Shown here: positions 1-6,942 of the stretch, piece after piece | Numbering within the stretch: position 1 is the stretch's first letter | Layout: each line of letters opens with the position of its first letter | Source: an uncultured Ruminococcus sp. | GTDB lineage: Bacteria; Bacillota; Clostridia; Oscillospirales; Acutalibacteraceae | DNA: 18,423 bases | Reading direction: 5' to 3' | Assembly (NCBI GenBank): GCA_902797065.1 | Contig: CADBRK010000008.1 | Span: forward strand, 1 to 18,423 | Made by a program: the position numbers and the translations under genes | Notes under the pieces: model-generated | What the model was told of the DNA's origin: nothing | Database searches by the model: none | What the model saw: the letters and a program-made list of their open reading frames with translations, nothing else

Positions 1-179
1 AGAGGGGCAAACCTTTTTACGGCTGCGGCAATTTCCCGAACTGCCGTTTTGCTTCATGGAGTGAGCCTACTTCGGAGAAATGTCCCAACTGCGGAAATAT
101 GCTGTTTAAAAAGGCAGGCAAGAAACCGATGCTTGTGTGCAATCAAGAGGGCTGCGGCTACAAAAAGAATATAGAATAA
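1..179 (+). CDS. topA: DNA topoisomerase I, C-terminal zinc-ribbon end (partial)
   Basis: Only the last 58 codons are present, read in the frame starting at base 3 and ending at TAA 177-179. The peptide has the cysteine pattern of the C-terminal topoisomerase zinc ribbons: a YGCGNFPNCRF segment (the end of one ribbon) and then a complete four-cysteine ribbon (CPNCG followed about 20 residues later by CNQEGC). The FPNC(R/K)F motif is typical of bacterial topoisomerase IA tails, which bind single-stranded DNA and help relax negative supercoils. The catalytic toprim and active-site tyrosine regions lie upstream of the window. The gene converges on spo0A and ends at a strong terminator. Other proteins carry similar ribbons, but the wording of this tail makes TopA by far the best reading. 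Confidence 0.85.
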   Translation, partial: RGKPFYGCGNFPNCRFASWSEPTSEKCPNCGNMLFKKAGKKPMLVCNQEGCGYKKNIE

Positions 180-225
180 AAAAATCTCCCTTTCCCGAGA
201 GTATTCCGGGAAGGGGAGTTTTTTG
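178..225. terminator. Bidirectional intrinsic terminator between topA and spo0A
   Basis: A 12-bp stem with one G-U pair, CTCCCTTTCCCG (186-197) against CGGGAAGGGGAG (207-218), encloses a 9-nt loop. It has an A-run on the left (178-184) and a T-run on the right (219-224). It therefore works as a Rho-independent terminator in both directions, for topA on the plus strand and spo0A on the minus strand, as expected for convergent genes. Confidence 0.92.
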
Positions 226-255
226 TACGGTGTAATTGAAAGCATAGGACTGATG

Positions 256-1035
256 TTACGCCAGGGTCTTGAACTGAAGTCTGAGCTTATCGGAGATCAT
301 TGCGATGAACTCGCTGTTTGTCGGTTTGCCTCTGCCCGTGTGGATCGTGTAGCCGAAGTATGAGTTGAGAACATCAACGTCACCGCGGTCCCACGCAACC
401 TCGATCGCATGGCGAATGGCGCGCTCCACTCTGGACGATGTTGTGCCGTACTTCTTTGCAACGGACGGGTAGAGAGATTTCGTAACGGCGTTGATGATAC
501 CCGGATCCTCGATCGACATGATGATAGCGTCACGCAGGTAGTGATACCCCTTGATATGAGCCGGTACTCCGATCTGATGAAGTATCTGCGTTACGTTGAC
601 CTCCATGTTAGCAGCGGATACAGTCTCGTTTGAGATGACCTTCTTTGCATTGGTACTCCTGAATTTGCACAGCTGAGAGATGCTGACCGCCATAGTCGCC
701 GCATTGTAGGGCTTTATCACGAAGTAAGAACCGCCGCATTCCGAGATCTCTCTTTGCAGAATATCGCTGTCAAACGACGACGCTACAATGAATATCGGAT
801 CGGCTTTTGAGGCGTCTTTATCAAAGCTTTTGAGTACGCCGATTGCGTCCGCACGTGACATGAACATATCAATAATGACAACATCGGGTCGCTGTTCTTC
901 GATTTGTTCCAGAACCGTAAGTCCGTCTTTGCGGCAGAAGCTGACTTCTATACCGTAAGAGTTAAAGCATGTGATCTCGTCTGCGGAAAAAGCAGACTTT
1001 TCTTCCGAAATGAGTAACTTGATTGTATTTTGCAT
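256..1035 (-). CDS. spo0A: Sporulation master response regulator Spo0A
   Basis: This 259-residue protein is the phosphorelay-controlled transcription factor that commits Firmicutes cells to sporulation (B. subtilis Spo0A is about 267 aa). The receiver domain covers roughly residues 1-120: acidic pair E11/E12, phosphoacceptor D56 in VVIIDMFMS, switch residue S86, and K108 in YFVIKPY. The C-terminal DNA-binding domain (about 145-259) has the family hallmark SSRVERAIRHAIEVAWDRG, the recognition helix region that reads 0A boxes, plus the conserved GKPTNSEFIAMISDKLR end. The ATG is preceded by a clear AGGAGG at a good distance. It lies 108 bp downstream of spoIVB, the conserved order in Bacilli and Clostridia. 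All key phosphotransfer residues are present, so the regulator should be functional. Confidence 0.98.
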   Translation of the reverse strand: MQNTIKLLISEEKSAFSADEITCFNSYGIEVSFCRKDGLTVLEQIEEQRPDVVIIDMFMSRADAIGVLKSFDKDASKADPIFIVASSFDSDILQREISECGGSYFVIKPYNAATMAVSISQLCKFRSTNAKKVISNETVSAANMEVNVTQILHQIGVPAHIKGYHYLRDAIIMSIEDPGIINAVTKSLYPSVAKKYGTTSSRVERAIRHAIEVAWDRGDVDVLNSYFGYTIHTGRGKPTNSEFIAMISDKLRLQFKTLA

Positions 1036-1082
1036 CGTTTAAACCTCCTGGTCGATTTTACACTCACTGGTGTTGTGAACAT

Positions 1083-1111
1083 ATATTACCATAAAATGGT
1101 AGAAATAGCAA
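1083..1111 (-). promoter_or_regulatory. Predicted sigma-A-type promoter of spo0A
   Basis: On the minus strand, -35 TTGCTA (1106-1111) and -10 TAATAT (1083-1088) are separated by exactly 17 bp. Transcription would start near 1076, giving a leader of about 40 nt before the spo0A AGGAGG and ATG. The promoter lies wholly in the spoIVB-spo0A gap, so spo0A can be expressed independently of read-through from spoIVB. This is a pattern match only; no sigma-H-like element was convincing in the gap. Confidence 0.6.
1087..1101. repeat. 15-bp palindrome inside the spo0A promoter
   Basis: TACCAT-AAA-ATGGTA is a perfect 6-bp inverted repeat with a 3-bp centre. It fills most of the spacer between the predicted -35 and -10 of spo0A and overlaps the upstream edge of the -10. 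A dimeric repressor bound here would block RNA polymerase, so it is a plausible operator. It does not resemble a 0A box. A short AT-rich palindrome could also be chance. Confidence 0.45.
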
Positions 1112-1143
1112 TAGTATCTCGAATACAAAGTTGTTATATTAAG

Positions 1144-2376
1144 TTACAAATCTGTAATTATATTTCCGCTTATCAAACAGTTTTCCATTTCGCTGTACAT
1201 ATTCCGAGCAAAAATACCATAACCTTTGGAGGAATTTGTCACGAGCACATGCGTAACTGCGCCAATTAATTTACCGTTTTGTAATATAGGGCTGCCGCTC
1301 ATTCCCTGGATAATTCCGCCTGTTTTCGCCAATAATCTGTCGTCTGCGGCAGTGATCTGCAAGTTTTTTGTCTTATTGTTCTCGTCATAGTCAACACGGG
1401 TGATTTCAATATCGTAATATTTCGGACCCTCGTTGTCTATTGTGCAGAGGATCTGCGCCGGACCTTTTTTTACTTCCTGAACATTTGCGATCTCGACGGG
1501 CTGACGCCATTCCGGGAAGGTACACAATTTCCCGTAAAGACCCGTTTCGGTATTTCCGAGCGCATATCCTAAAGACAGATCGTCGGCAAAATAACCGTTG
1601 ATACTTCCGGTAACTCCGTCCGTGCCTTTTGTGATGCTGTTTATTTTAGCGTCTGTGATTATTGCTTTATCGAGTATCATCAGCTTGCCCGTATCGGTAT
1701 CGCATATTCCGTGCCCGAGAGAAGCAAAATAACCCGTATCGGGATCATAGAATGTCATTGTGCCGAGCCCTGCGCAGGAATCTCTTATCCACAGACCTAT
1801 CTTGTATTCATTGTCGCTTGTTTTCACGGGGGTTATTGTTGTTTCGCAAATTGTGCCCTGTCGGTCATACGTTAAAGATATGGGATCGCCTTTACTCAGA
1901 CAAACAGCGGTTTCAACATCTTCGCAGCATGAAATATCACGTTTATTGATTTTTATTATCGTATCGCCTTCTCTGAGTCCGCAGTCTTTGCCGGGATTGA
2001 CAGTCTTTGAATCACAGAGAATGTCTGCGCAATTAATAATAACCGCGCCTTTTGAATAAAATTTTATCCCGAAAATATTACCGCACGGTATAACATATTT
2101 TTTCTCCCTGACATGCAGATTTACGTCTTTTACGGGAATGATATTCATAAGCATAAGCTGACCGCTTGTCGGGTCGCTGCCGATACTGCGGCTGTACATC
2201 TTATCTGTGCCTGTTTTTCTCAGTGAAAGTATACGGGAATTTGAAACGGCAGTTTTTTCCTGCTGTTCAATGATATATTCGTCGGGAAACCTGCTGCCCA
2301 TTTCAATACAAAATAAAAAAATGAACGTACAGACAAGAGTCAGGAAAACACATATGGCTTTAATTGCTTTTTTCAA
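1144..2376 (-). CDS. spoIVB: SpoIVB sporulation serine peptidase (S55)
   Basis: In sporulating cells SpoIVB is secreted from the forespore and cleaves SpoIVFA, releasing SpoIVFB to activate sigma-K. The 410-residue protein (B. subtilis about 425) has an N-terminal membrane anchor (about residues 5-24), a PDZ domain (about 100-183, with GLREGDTIIKINKRDI) and a C-terminal S55 peptidase domain. The probable triad is H222 in LGHGICD, D345 just before RLLAKTGG, and S360 in GMSGSPI; the GKLIGAVTHVLV segment after it is also conserved. Translation starts at TTG: a strong AGGAGG lies 7 nt upstream, and the nearby ATG (ATG ATT TGA) is out of frame and stops at once. It precedes spo0A. I found no convincing sigma-F or sigma-G promoter upstream. 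Confidence 0.96.
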   Translation of the reverse strand: MKKAIKAICVFLTLVCTFIFLFCIEMGSRFPDEYIIEQQEKTAVSNSRILSLRKTGTDKMYSRSIGSDPTSGQLMLMNIIPVKDVNLHVREKKYVIPCGNIFGIKFYSKGAVIINCADILCDSKTVNPGKDCGLREGDTIIKINKRDISCCEDVETAVCLSKGDPISLTYDRQGTICETTITPVKTSDNEYKIGLWIRDSCAGLGTMTFYDPDTGYFASLGHGICDTDTGKLMILDKAIITDAKINSITKGTDGVTGSINGYFADDLSLGYALGNTETGLYGKLCTFPEWRQPVEIANVQEVKKGPAQILCTIDNEGPKYYDIEITRVDYDENNKTKNLQITAADDRLLAKTGGIIQGMSGSPILQNGKLIGAVTHVLVTNSSKGYGIFARNMYSEMENCLISGNIITDL

Positions 2377-2514
2377 ATCATCACCTCCTGTGCTTCGTTA
2401 GTATTATCATTTCGTCGGGCTTTAAAAACAGCCTCCCAATTATGCTGTTGAAATAATGGTTACCAAAAAAGATTATGCGTGATATGTTCGGAATATCTGG
2501 TTATAATTTTTTGT

Positions 2515-2533
2515 ATTCCATAAGAGATGGAAT
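2515..2533. repeat. Small inverted repeat in the spoIVB / serine hydrolase divergent gap
   Basis: ATTCCAT (2515-2521) and ATGGAAT (2527-2533) form a perfect 7-bp inverted repeat with a 5-nt loop, about 30 bp upstream of the serine hydrolase -35 box. No T-run follows, so it is not a terminator. It could be an operator for either divergent gene, or chance in AT-rich sequence. Confidence 0.35.
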
Positions 2534-2561
2534 TAGAATTTGAAAATAGTTTTGTTACCGC

Positions 2562-2590
2562 TTGACGTTGTATATCCGTTATGCTATACT
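2562..2590 (+). promoter_or_regulatory. Strong sigma-A-type promoter of the serine hydrolase gene
   Basis: -35 TTGACG (2562-2567) and -10 TATACT (2585-2590) are separated by 17 bp; each box matches consensus at five of six positions. Transcription would start near 2597, leaving a leader of about 65 nt before the ATG at 2662, which has AGAGGTG as its ribosome binding site. Confidence 0.75.
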
Positions 2591-2661
2591 TATAAAAAGC
2601 ATAAATTCTATGAGTTATTTTTATCTTTTTTGCAGTTTTTTGAAAAAGCAGAGGTGTTATT

Positions 2662-3816
2662 ATGAAAAGAACAGTTTGTATTATTATGTCCGTTTTGCTG
2701 GCGTCAACTATGGCAGCATGTTCCGCAGGGAGTAAAACCGATAATGTATCTGTGTCTGCGCCGACGGATTCCGTCTCCGGGGTGATTACGTCGCAGGAAA
2801 CATCGGAAGCAGCATCATCGGAAACAGCGGAAAGCGTACCGTCGTCCTGGTCGGAAACGGTAGTAGATGAAGAAGTAAAGGACATTATTGATGAATTTAT
2901 CGAGATGAACGAGTATGAAGGCGTAGTATTTGCGAAGAAGGGCGGGAAGACCATAGTCAATTTTGCCGTGGGTGAGCTTGAAAACGGCGATACTATTACT
3001 GTCGATACACCGATGCCCATAGGTTCTGTTTCAAAGCAGTTCTGCGCTGCCTGTGTACTTTCACTCAGCGAAGAGGGGAAACTCTCACTTGACGATACTC
3101 TTGACAAGTATTATCCCGATTATAAAGAGGGCGGCAAGATACAGATCAAAAACCTTCTTTCCATGCGGTCGGGTATTCCGGAAATAGCGGCTGACGAAAA
3201 CCCCGATCTCGTTACCATGGAGAACACAGAGGAAGAAAACAAACAAGCTATGAAAGACTGGCTCTTTGCGCAGTCGCTTGTATTTAAACCCGATACACAG
3301 TTTGAGTATGTGAACGCAAATTTCTTCCTGCTTTCGGATATAGTGGAGCAGGTTTCGGGTGAAAAGTACAGCGATTTTCTGCACAGCCATATATTTGAGC
3401 CGCTCGGAATGTCTCATTCGGGCACAATAGGCGAGCTTGACAGTTCACCTGCGTGGGCGGACGGCATAAATTACACGCAGCTAGACAGACAGCCCGGACT
3501 TACAAACGGCTGCGGCGATATTATATCCAATTCAAGTGATATGGATAAGTGGATCGAAGCGCTTTCATCGGGTGAAGTTATTTCCGGGGATAGTTATACG
3601 GCTATGACGACTTCATACTCCGACGAACAGTACGGCTACGGAATGTTTACGGGTATCAGCGGAGGAGTAGGTCATTACGGCGCGATCGGTATCTACTCTG
3701 CGTTTGATTATATCAACGAAGATGAAGATCTTATCGTGGTACTGATGAGTGATTCCGTTTATCCTCCGATGATGCAGTCAACGGCAAATGATCTCATAGA
3801 TGATCTGCTGGGATAA
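2662..3816 (+). CDS. Serine hydrolase lipoprotein, beta-lactamase / PBP4* family
   Basis: This is a 384-residue class-C-like serine hydrolase. The N-terminus is a lipoprotein signal: positive MKR, a hydrophobic stretch, and lipobox residues ending at C20, so it is probably attached to the outer face of the membrane. A Ser/Thr/Glu-rich linker follows (about 25-65). The catalytic domain has the SxxK motif SVSK (S122, K125), the YxN motif YVN (217-219) and, in place of KTG, HYG (338-340), all standard in the class C / esterase EstB-like family. The substrate cannot be read from sequence: peptidoglycan peptides, D-amino-acid esters or other esters are all possible, and beta-lactam resistance should not be assumed. 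It is monocistronic, with its own promoter and terminator, between the sporulation pair and pyrH. Confidence 0.88.
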   Translation: MKRTVCIIMSVLLASTMAACSAGSKTDNVSVSAPTDSVSGVITSQETSEAASSETAESVPSSWSETVVDEEVKDIIDEFIEMNEYEGVVFAKKGGKTIVNFAVGELENGDTITVDTPMPIGSVSKQFCAACVLSLSEEGKLSLDDTLDKYYPDYKEGGKIQIKNLLSMRSGIPEIAADENPDLVTMENTEEENKQAMKDWLFAQSLVFKPDTQFEYVNANFFLLSDIVEQVSGEKYSDFLHSHIFEPLGMSHSGTIGELDSSPAWADGINYTQLDRQPGLTNGCGDIISNSSDMDKWIEALSSGEVISGDSYTAMTTSYSDEQYGYGMFTGISGGVGHYGAIGIYSAFDYINEDEDLIVVLMSDSVYPPMMQSTANDLIDDLLG

Positions 3817-3826
3817 TTCATAAAAT

Positions 3827-3866
3827 AAACAGCTTTGCGGAGTCATCGAAAGATGGCTCTGTTTTT
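3827..3866 (+). terminator. Intrinsic terminator after the serine hydrolase gene
   Basis: AGTCATC (3841-3847) pairs with GATGGCT (3852-3858), including one G-U pair, around a GAAA tetraloop. An outer AAACAG/CTGTTT pairing is possible across a bulge. A T5 run follows directly (3862-3866). This ends the serine hydrolase transcript and separates it from pyrH. Confidence 0.8.
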
Positions 3867-3929
3867 GCACGGAAGAAAGATCGTTGATGATCGAATTTAA
3901 AAAAAATCATGAATATTCAATATTTATCC

Positions 3930-3958
3930 TTTACAGATTGAACAGTTTATTGTAAAAT
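3930..3958 (+). promoter_or_regulatory. Predicted promoter of the pyrH-polC gene cluster
   Basis: -35 TTTACA (3930-3935) and -10 TAAAAT (3953-3958) are separated by 17 bp; each differs from consensus at one base. Transcription would begin near 3965, about 50 nt before the pyrH ATG. It is the only good promoter seen before the cluster, so it probably drives pyrH and the downstream genes. Confidence 0.65.
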
Positions 3959-4016
3959 AATAGTAATAGTGAAAATTACCGAGTGATCGGATAAATAAAA
4001 CGGAGGATTGATTAAG

Positions 4017-4724
4017 ATGGAACCTAAATATAAAAGAGTACTTCTCAAGCTCAGCGGCGAGGCTCTTGCGGGAGAACAGAAATCGGGAATAGATTTCGAT
4101 ACAGTGACAAAATACTGCGAGCCTGTAAAGAAGCTTGTGGATATGGGCGTAGAGGTCGCTATAGTTGTCGGCGGCGGCAATTTCTGGAGAGGAAGATCAA
4201 GCGGCAGCATGGACAGAACACGCGCAGATCATATGGGTATGCTTGCGACTGTTATAAACGCTCTCGGAGTTGCTGATACTCTGCAGCAGATGGGCGTTGA
4301 CGCAAGAGTACAGACGGCTCTGGCTATGCCTCAGGTTGCCGAGCTTTATGTAAAGGATAAGGCGGAAAGACATTTAAGCAAGGGCAGAGTAGTCGTTTTC
4401 GGCTGCGGTACGGGTAATCCGTTCTTCTCGACCGATACGGGCGCAGCGCTCAGGGCTGTTTAGATCGGCGCAGACGTTATGCTCAAGGCGACGATGGTTG
4501 ACGGCGTGTATGACAAGGATCCGCACAAGTTCGACGACGCCGTGAAGTACGATACGCTTACATTCAAGGAAGTTCTCGAAAAGGGTCTGCAGGTTATGGA
4601 CAGCACCGCTGCATCTCTTTGTATGGATAACTCACTGCCGATACTGGTGTTCAGTGTGGAGGATACCGATAATATTGTCAAGGCAGTATGCGGCGAAAAT
4701 GTCGGCACTGTCGTTACAAACTGA
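4017..4724 (+). pseudogene. pyrH: UMP kinase (PyrH) reading frame interrupted by an in-frame TAG
   Basis: PyrH phosphorylates UMP to UDP at the start of pyrimidine nucleotide supply and is normally essential. The full frame would encode 235 positions (E. coli and B. subtilis about 240). The amino-acid-kinase fold is recognisable throughout: KLSGEAL near the start, GGGNFWRG, MDRTRADHMGMLATVINAL, the TGNPFFSTDTGAALRAV segment, then IGADVMLKAT, VDGVYDKDP and the usual C-terminal half. Codon 149 (4461-4463) is TAG where relatives have Glu, one base from GAG. The frame is unbroken on both sides. I start it at ATG 4017, ten bases after GGAGG (4002-4006); a TTG at 4008 is too close to that site. As written, the product would be a 148-residue fragment lacking part of the nucleotide-binding half. 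A base-call error is the simplest explanation. Confidence 0.9.
4461..4463 (+). other. Premature amber codon within pyrH
   Basis: TAG interrupts the conserved LRAV-E-IGADV region; a single G-to-T change from GAG explains it. The next in-frame ATG is at 4479 and has no ribosome binding site, so efficient restart there is not predicted. TAG ends dxr, rseP and the AI-2E gene nearby as a normal stop, which argues against genome-wide reassignment of TAG. Confidence 0.93.
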
Positions 4725-4770
4725 ATAAACACTTGAATATTTAACATTATAAATTACGGAGGAACAAACA

Positions 4771-5325
4771 ATGAAAGAAACACTTAAAAAATGCGAAGAA
4801 AGAATGAATAAGAGAGTAGATCATCTTGAGGTTGAATACAGAGAGATCAGAGCAGGCCGTGCAAACCCCAATATTCTTGACAGAATAACCGTAGATTACT
4901 ACGGCTCACCTACGCCGATCAATGCCGTTGCAGCAGTTTCGGTAACAGAGGCAAGAACTCTTACTATCCAGCCGTGGGACGCAAGCGTACTCAGAGCTAT
5001 CGAGAGAGCTATCCAGTCGTCCGACATTGGCATCAATCCGCAGAATGACGGTAAGATCATTCGTCTTATCTTCCCGCCGCTCACAGAGGACAGACGTAAG
5101 GATATTGTCAAGGACGTTGCCAAGATGGCAGAGGCTAAGAAGGTTCATATCAGGAATATCCGCCGCGATACTATCGAGGACTTCAAGAAGATGAAGAAGA
5201 ACGGCGATATTACCGAGGACGATCTCAAGAAGATGGAGAAAAAGGTTCAGGAGCTTACCGATAAGTATATCAAGCAGATAGATCAGCTCTGCGAATCAAA
5301 GCAGAAGGAAGTAATGTCTATCTGA
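4771..5325 (+). CDS. frr: Ribosome recycling factor
   Basis: RRF works with EF-G to split the post-termination ribosome and release mRNA and tRNA in the cytoplasm. The 184-residue protein matches the usual length (about 185). It has the conserved REIRAGRANPNILDRI segment, YYGSPTPINAVAAVSV, the EARTLTIQPWD strand, IGINPQNDGKIIRL(I)FPPLTEDRR, and the long charged C-terminal helices of the three-helix bundle (residues about 105-184). The start ATG follows a clean GGAGG. It sits 46 bp after pyrH and 18 bp before uppS, as in most Firmicutes, so it is probably co-transcribed with them. A nonsense codon in pyrH could lower its expression through polarity. Confidence 0.98.
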   Translation: MKETLKKCEERMNKRVDHLEVEYREIRAGRANPNILDRITVDYYGSPTPINAVAAVSVTEARTLTIQPWDASVLRAIERAIQSSDIGINPQNDGKIIRLIFPPLTEDRRKDIVKDVAKMAEAKKVHIRNIRRDTIEDFKKMKKNGDITEDDLKKMEKKVQELTDKYIKQIDQLCESKQKEVMSI

Positions 5326-5343
5326 CATCTTCGGTGTAGGATT

Positions 5344-6096
5344 ATGGGATTTTTTTCAGGTGTATCATCATCGAATGATGATATTGATATTTCAAAAATC
5401 AAGTTACCCGAACATCTGGGTATTATAATGGACGGCAACGGCAGATGGGCGAAGAAGCGAGGTCTGCCGAGAACTGCCGGTCACAAGGCAGGAGCGTCGA
5501 CATTCAGGAAGATCAGCCGCTACTGCAGTGATATAGGTATAAAGTATCTCACGCTGTATGCGTTTTCCACGGAGAACTGGAACCGCCCGCCCGAAGAGGT
5601 CAATACGCTGATGAAGTACTTCAGGGAGTATTTGCAGGAGGCGCTCAGAGATTTCAGAGATGATACTATAATACTGCGCTTTATCGGCGATATTTCCAAG
5701 TTCCCCGAGGATATACAGGAGCTTATGAAGGAAAATCAGGAGCTTTCTTCCGTGAGAAACGGAATGATCCTCAATCTTGCGATGAATTACGGCGGCAGAG
5801 CCGAGATCGTTCATGCGGCAAAGCTTATAGGTGAGCGTATTGCCAAAGGAGAATTATCACCGTCCGATATAGACGAAAAGACGATTTCGGATTATATGTA
5901 CACATCAGGTCAGCCCGATCCCGATCTGATAATCCGTCCGAGCGGCGAGCACAGAACATCTAACTTCCTTCTCTGGCAGTCGGCATATGCCGAGTATTAT
6001 ATAGACGATGTTTTGTGGCCCGATTATACGGAGAAGGATCTGAACAGGGCGCTGATCGAGTACTCAAAACGCAACAGAAGATTTGGTGGTGTTTAA
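5344..6096 (+). CDS. uppS: Isoprenyl transferase (undecaprenyl diphosphate synthase)
   Basis: UppS adds isopentenyl diphosphate units in cis to farnesyl diphosphate, making the C55 carrier used for peptidoglycan and wall-polymer assembly. The 250-residue protein has the catalytic-site motif IMDGNGRWAKKRGLPR (D30), the LTLYAFSTENWNRPPEEV segment, MNYGGRAEIVHA, and the C-terminal IRPSGEHRTSNFLLWQSAYAE region (R198 and R204 are probable diphosphate-binding residues). The end NRRFGGV is typical. The ribosome binding site is weak (GGTG/AGG just before the ATG), so translation may depend partly on coupling to frr 18 bp upstream. Its substrate pathway is represented nearby by dxr and ispG. Confidence 0.97.
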   Translation: MGFFSGVSSSNDDIDISKIKLPEHLGIIMDGNGRWAKKRGLPRTAGHKAGASTFRKISRYCSDIGIKYLTLYAFSTENWNRPPEEVNTLMKYFREYLQEALRDFRDDTIILRFIGDISKFPEDIQELMKENQELSSVRNGMILNLAMNYGGRAEIVHAAKLIGERIAKGELSPSDIDEKTISDYMYTSGQPDPDLIIRPSGEHRTSNFLLWQSAYAEYYIDDVLWPDYTEKDLNRALIEYSKRNRRFGGV

Positions 6097-6099
6097 TTA

Positions 6100-6939
6100 A
6101 TGAAAACCCGTATTCTTTCTGCGGTCGTCGGAATACCGATAGCCGTGGGCATAATGATATTGGGCAGCTTTTACGGAATAGCTGTTGATATAGGCTTTGC
6201 GATAGTTGCTTCAATGTGTGTATTTGAAGGGCTGTCAGCCAATAAGCTTGATAAGAAGCTGACTATTTCCGTTCCTTGTCTTGCATTTTGCTTCATATTC
6301 TGCCTGTTTTACTCATACAGCTATGTTGTACCTATATTGACATTCGTATATGTTACGGCGCTGTTTTTGTCGATGATATTCAATCACGAACATGTTGTGT
6401 TCCCCGATCTGTCTTATGCGTTTATTATTACGCTGATGTGTACGCTGGGACTCTGGACGGTAGTATATATATTTGACCATTCGTCCAATATTGTGGGCAT
6501 ATTCTATGCCGTGACCGCGCTTGCTACTCCGTGGCTTGCCGACGCAGCAGCGTATTTCGGAGGCAGTCTGCTCGGAAAGCATAAGCTATGCCCGAAGATA
6601 AGCCCGAAGAAAACCGTAGAGGGCGCAGTTTCGGGAGTGATAGCGGGAGCGCTGCTTTCGCTTCTGATCGGAGTTATTTTTGAGAAATTCTTCTTCAGAA
6701 CAGGCGAAGTTGTAGATTATTTCGCATTGGGATTATTCGGATTATTGGGTTCGATTATTTCAATAGTAGGCGATCTCAGCTTCTCACTTATAAAGAGAAG
6801 TATCGGCGTAAAGGATTACGGTTCTCTGATACCGGGTCACGGCGGAATGCTTGACAGGTTCGACAGCGTGATCTTCTCTTCACCCGTGATGATGATAATT
6901 GTTATGTTTATGCCGATCGTATCCGGAAGGCTGGGCTAA
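6100..6939 (+). CDS. cdsA: Phosphatidate cytidylyltransferase (CDP-diglyceride synthase)
   Basis: CdsA is a membrane enzyme that converts phosphatidic acid and CTP to CDP-diacylglycerol, the branch point to phosphatidylglycerol and other phospholipids. The 279-residue protein is strongly hydrophobic with about seven or eight membrane segments. It carries the full family signature near the C-terminus: SLIKR (229-233), KD (238-239), PGHGG (245-249) and LDRFD (251-255), whose acidic residues bind the metals. The conserved GKHKLCPKISPKKTVEG loop (159-175) is also present. The ATG lies 3 bp after the uppS stop, so the two are probably translationally coupled. The length is normal for the family. 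Confidence 0.97.
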   Translation: MKTRILSAVVGIPIAVGIMILGSFYGIAVDIGFAIVASMCVFEGLSANKLDKKLTISVPCLAFCFIFCLFYSYSYVVPILTFVYVTALFLSMIFNHEHVVFPDLSYAFIITLMCTLGLWTVVYIFDHSSNIVGIFYAVTALATPWLADAAAYFGGSLLGKHKLCPKISPKKTVEGAVSGVIAGALLSLLIGVIFEKFFFRTGEVVDYFALGLFGLLGSIISIVGDLSFSLIKRSIGVKDYGSLIPGHGGMLDRFDSVIFSSPVMMIIVMFMPIVSGRLG

Positions 6940-6942
6940 GCT

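Noticed and set aside
1117..1123. TCTCGAA, a six-of-seven match to the Spo0A box TGTCGAA, upstream of the spo0A -35
   Set aside because: A single mismatched 7-mer in AT-rich sequence is expected by chance and there is no second site. It is worth remembering only because Spo0A autoregulation is common.
2434..2466. Possible sigma-A promoter for spoIVB on the minus strand (TTGGTA, 16 bp, CATAAT)
   Set aside because: The -35 box is poor and spacing is short. The gene is expected to use forespore sigma factors, whose patterns I could not fit at the right spacing.
4479..4724. A separate small gene from ATG 4479
   Set aside because: It is in the same frame as pyrH and encodes the conserved C-terminal part of UMP kinase. 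It has no ribosome binding site, so it is the continuation of pyrH after the TAG, not a new gene.
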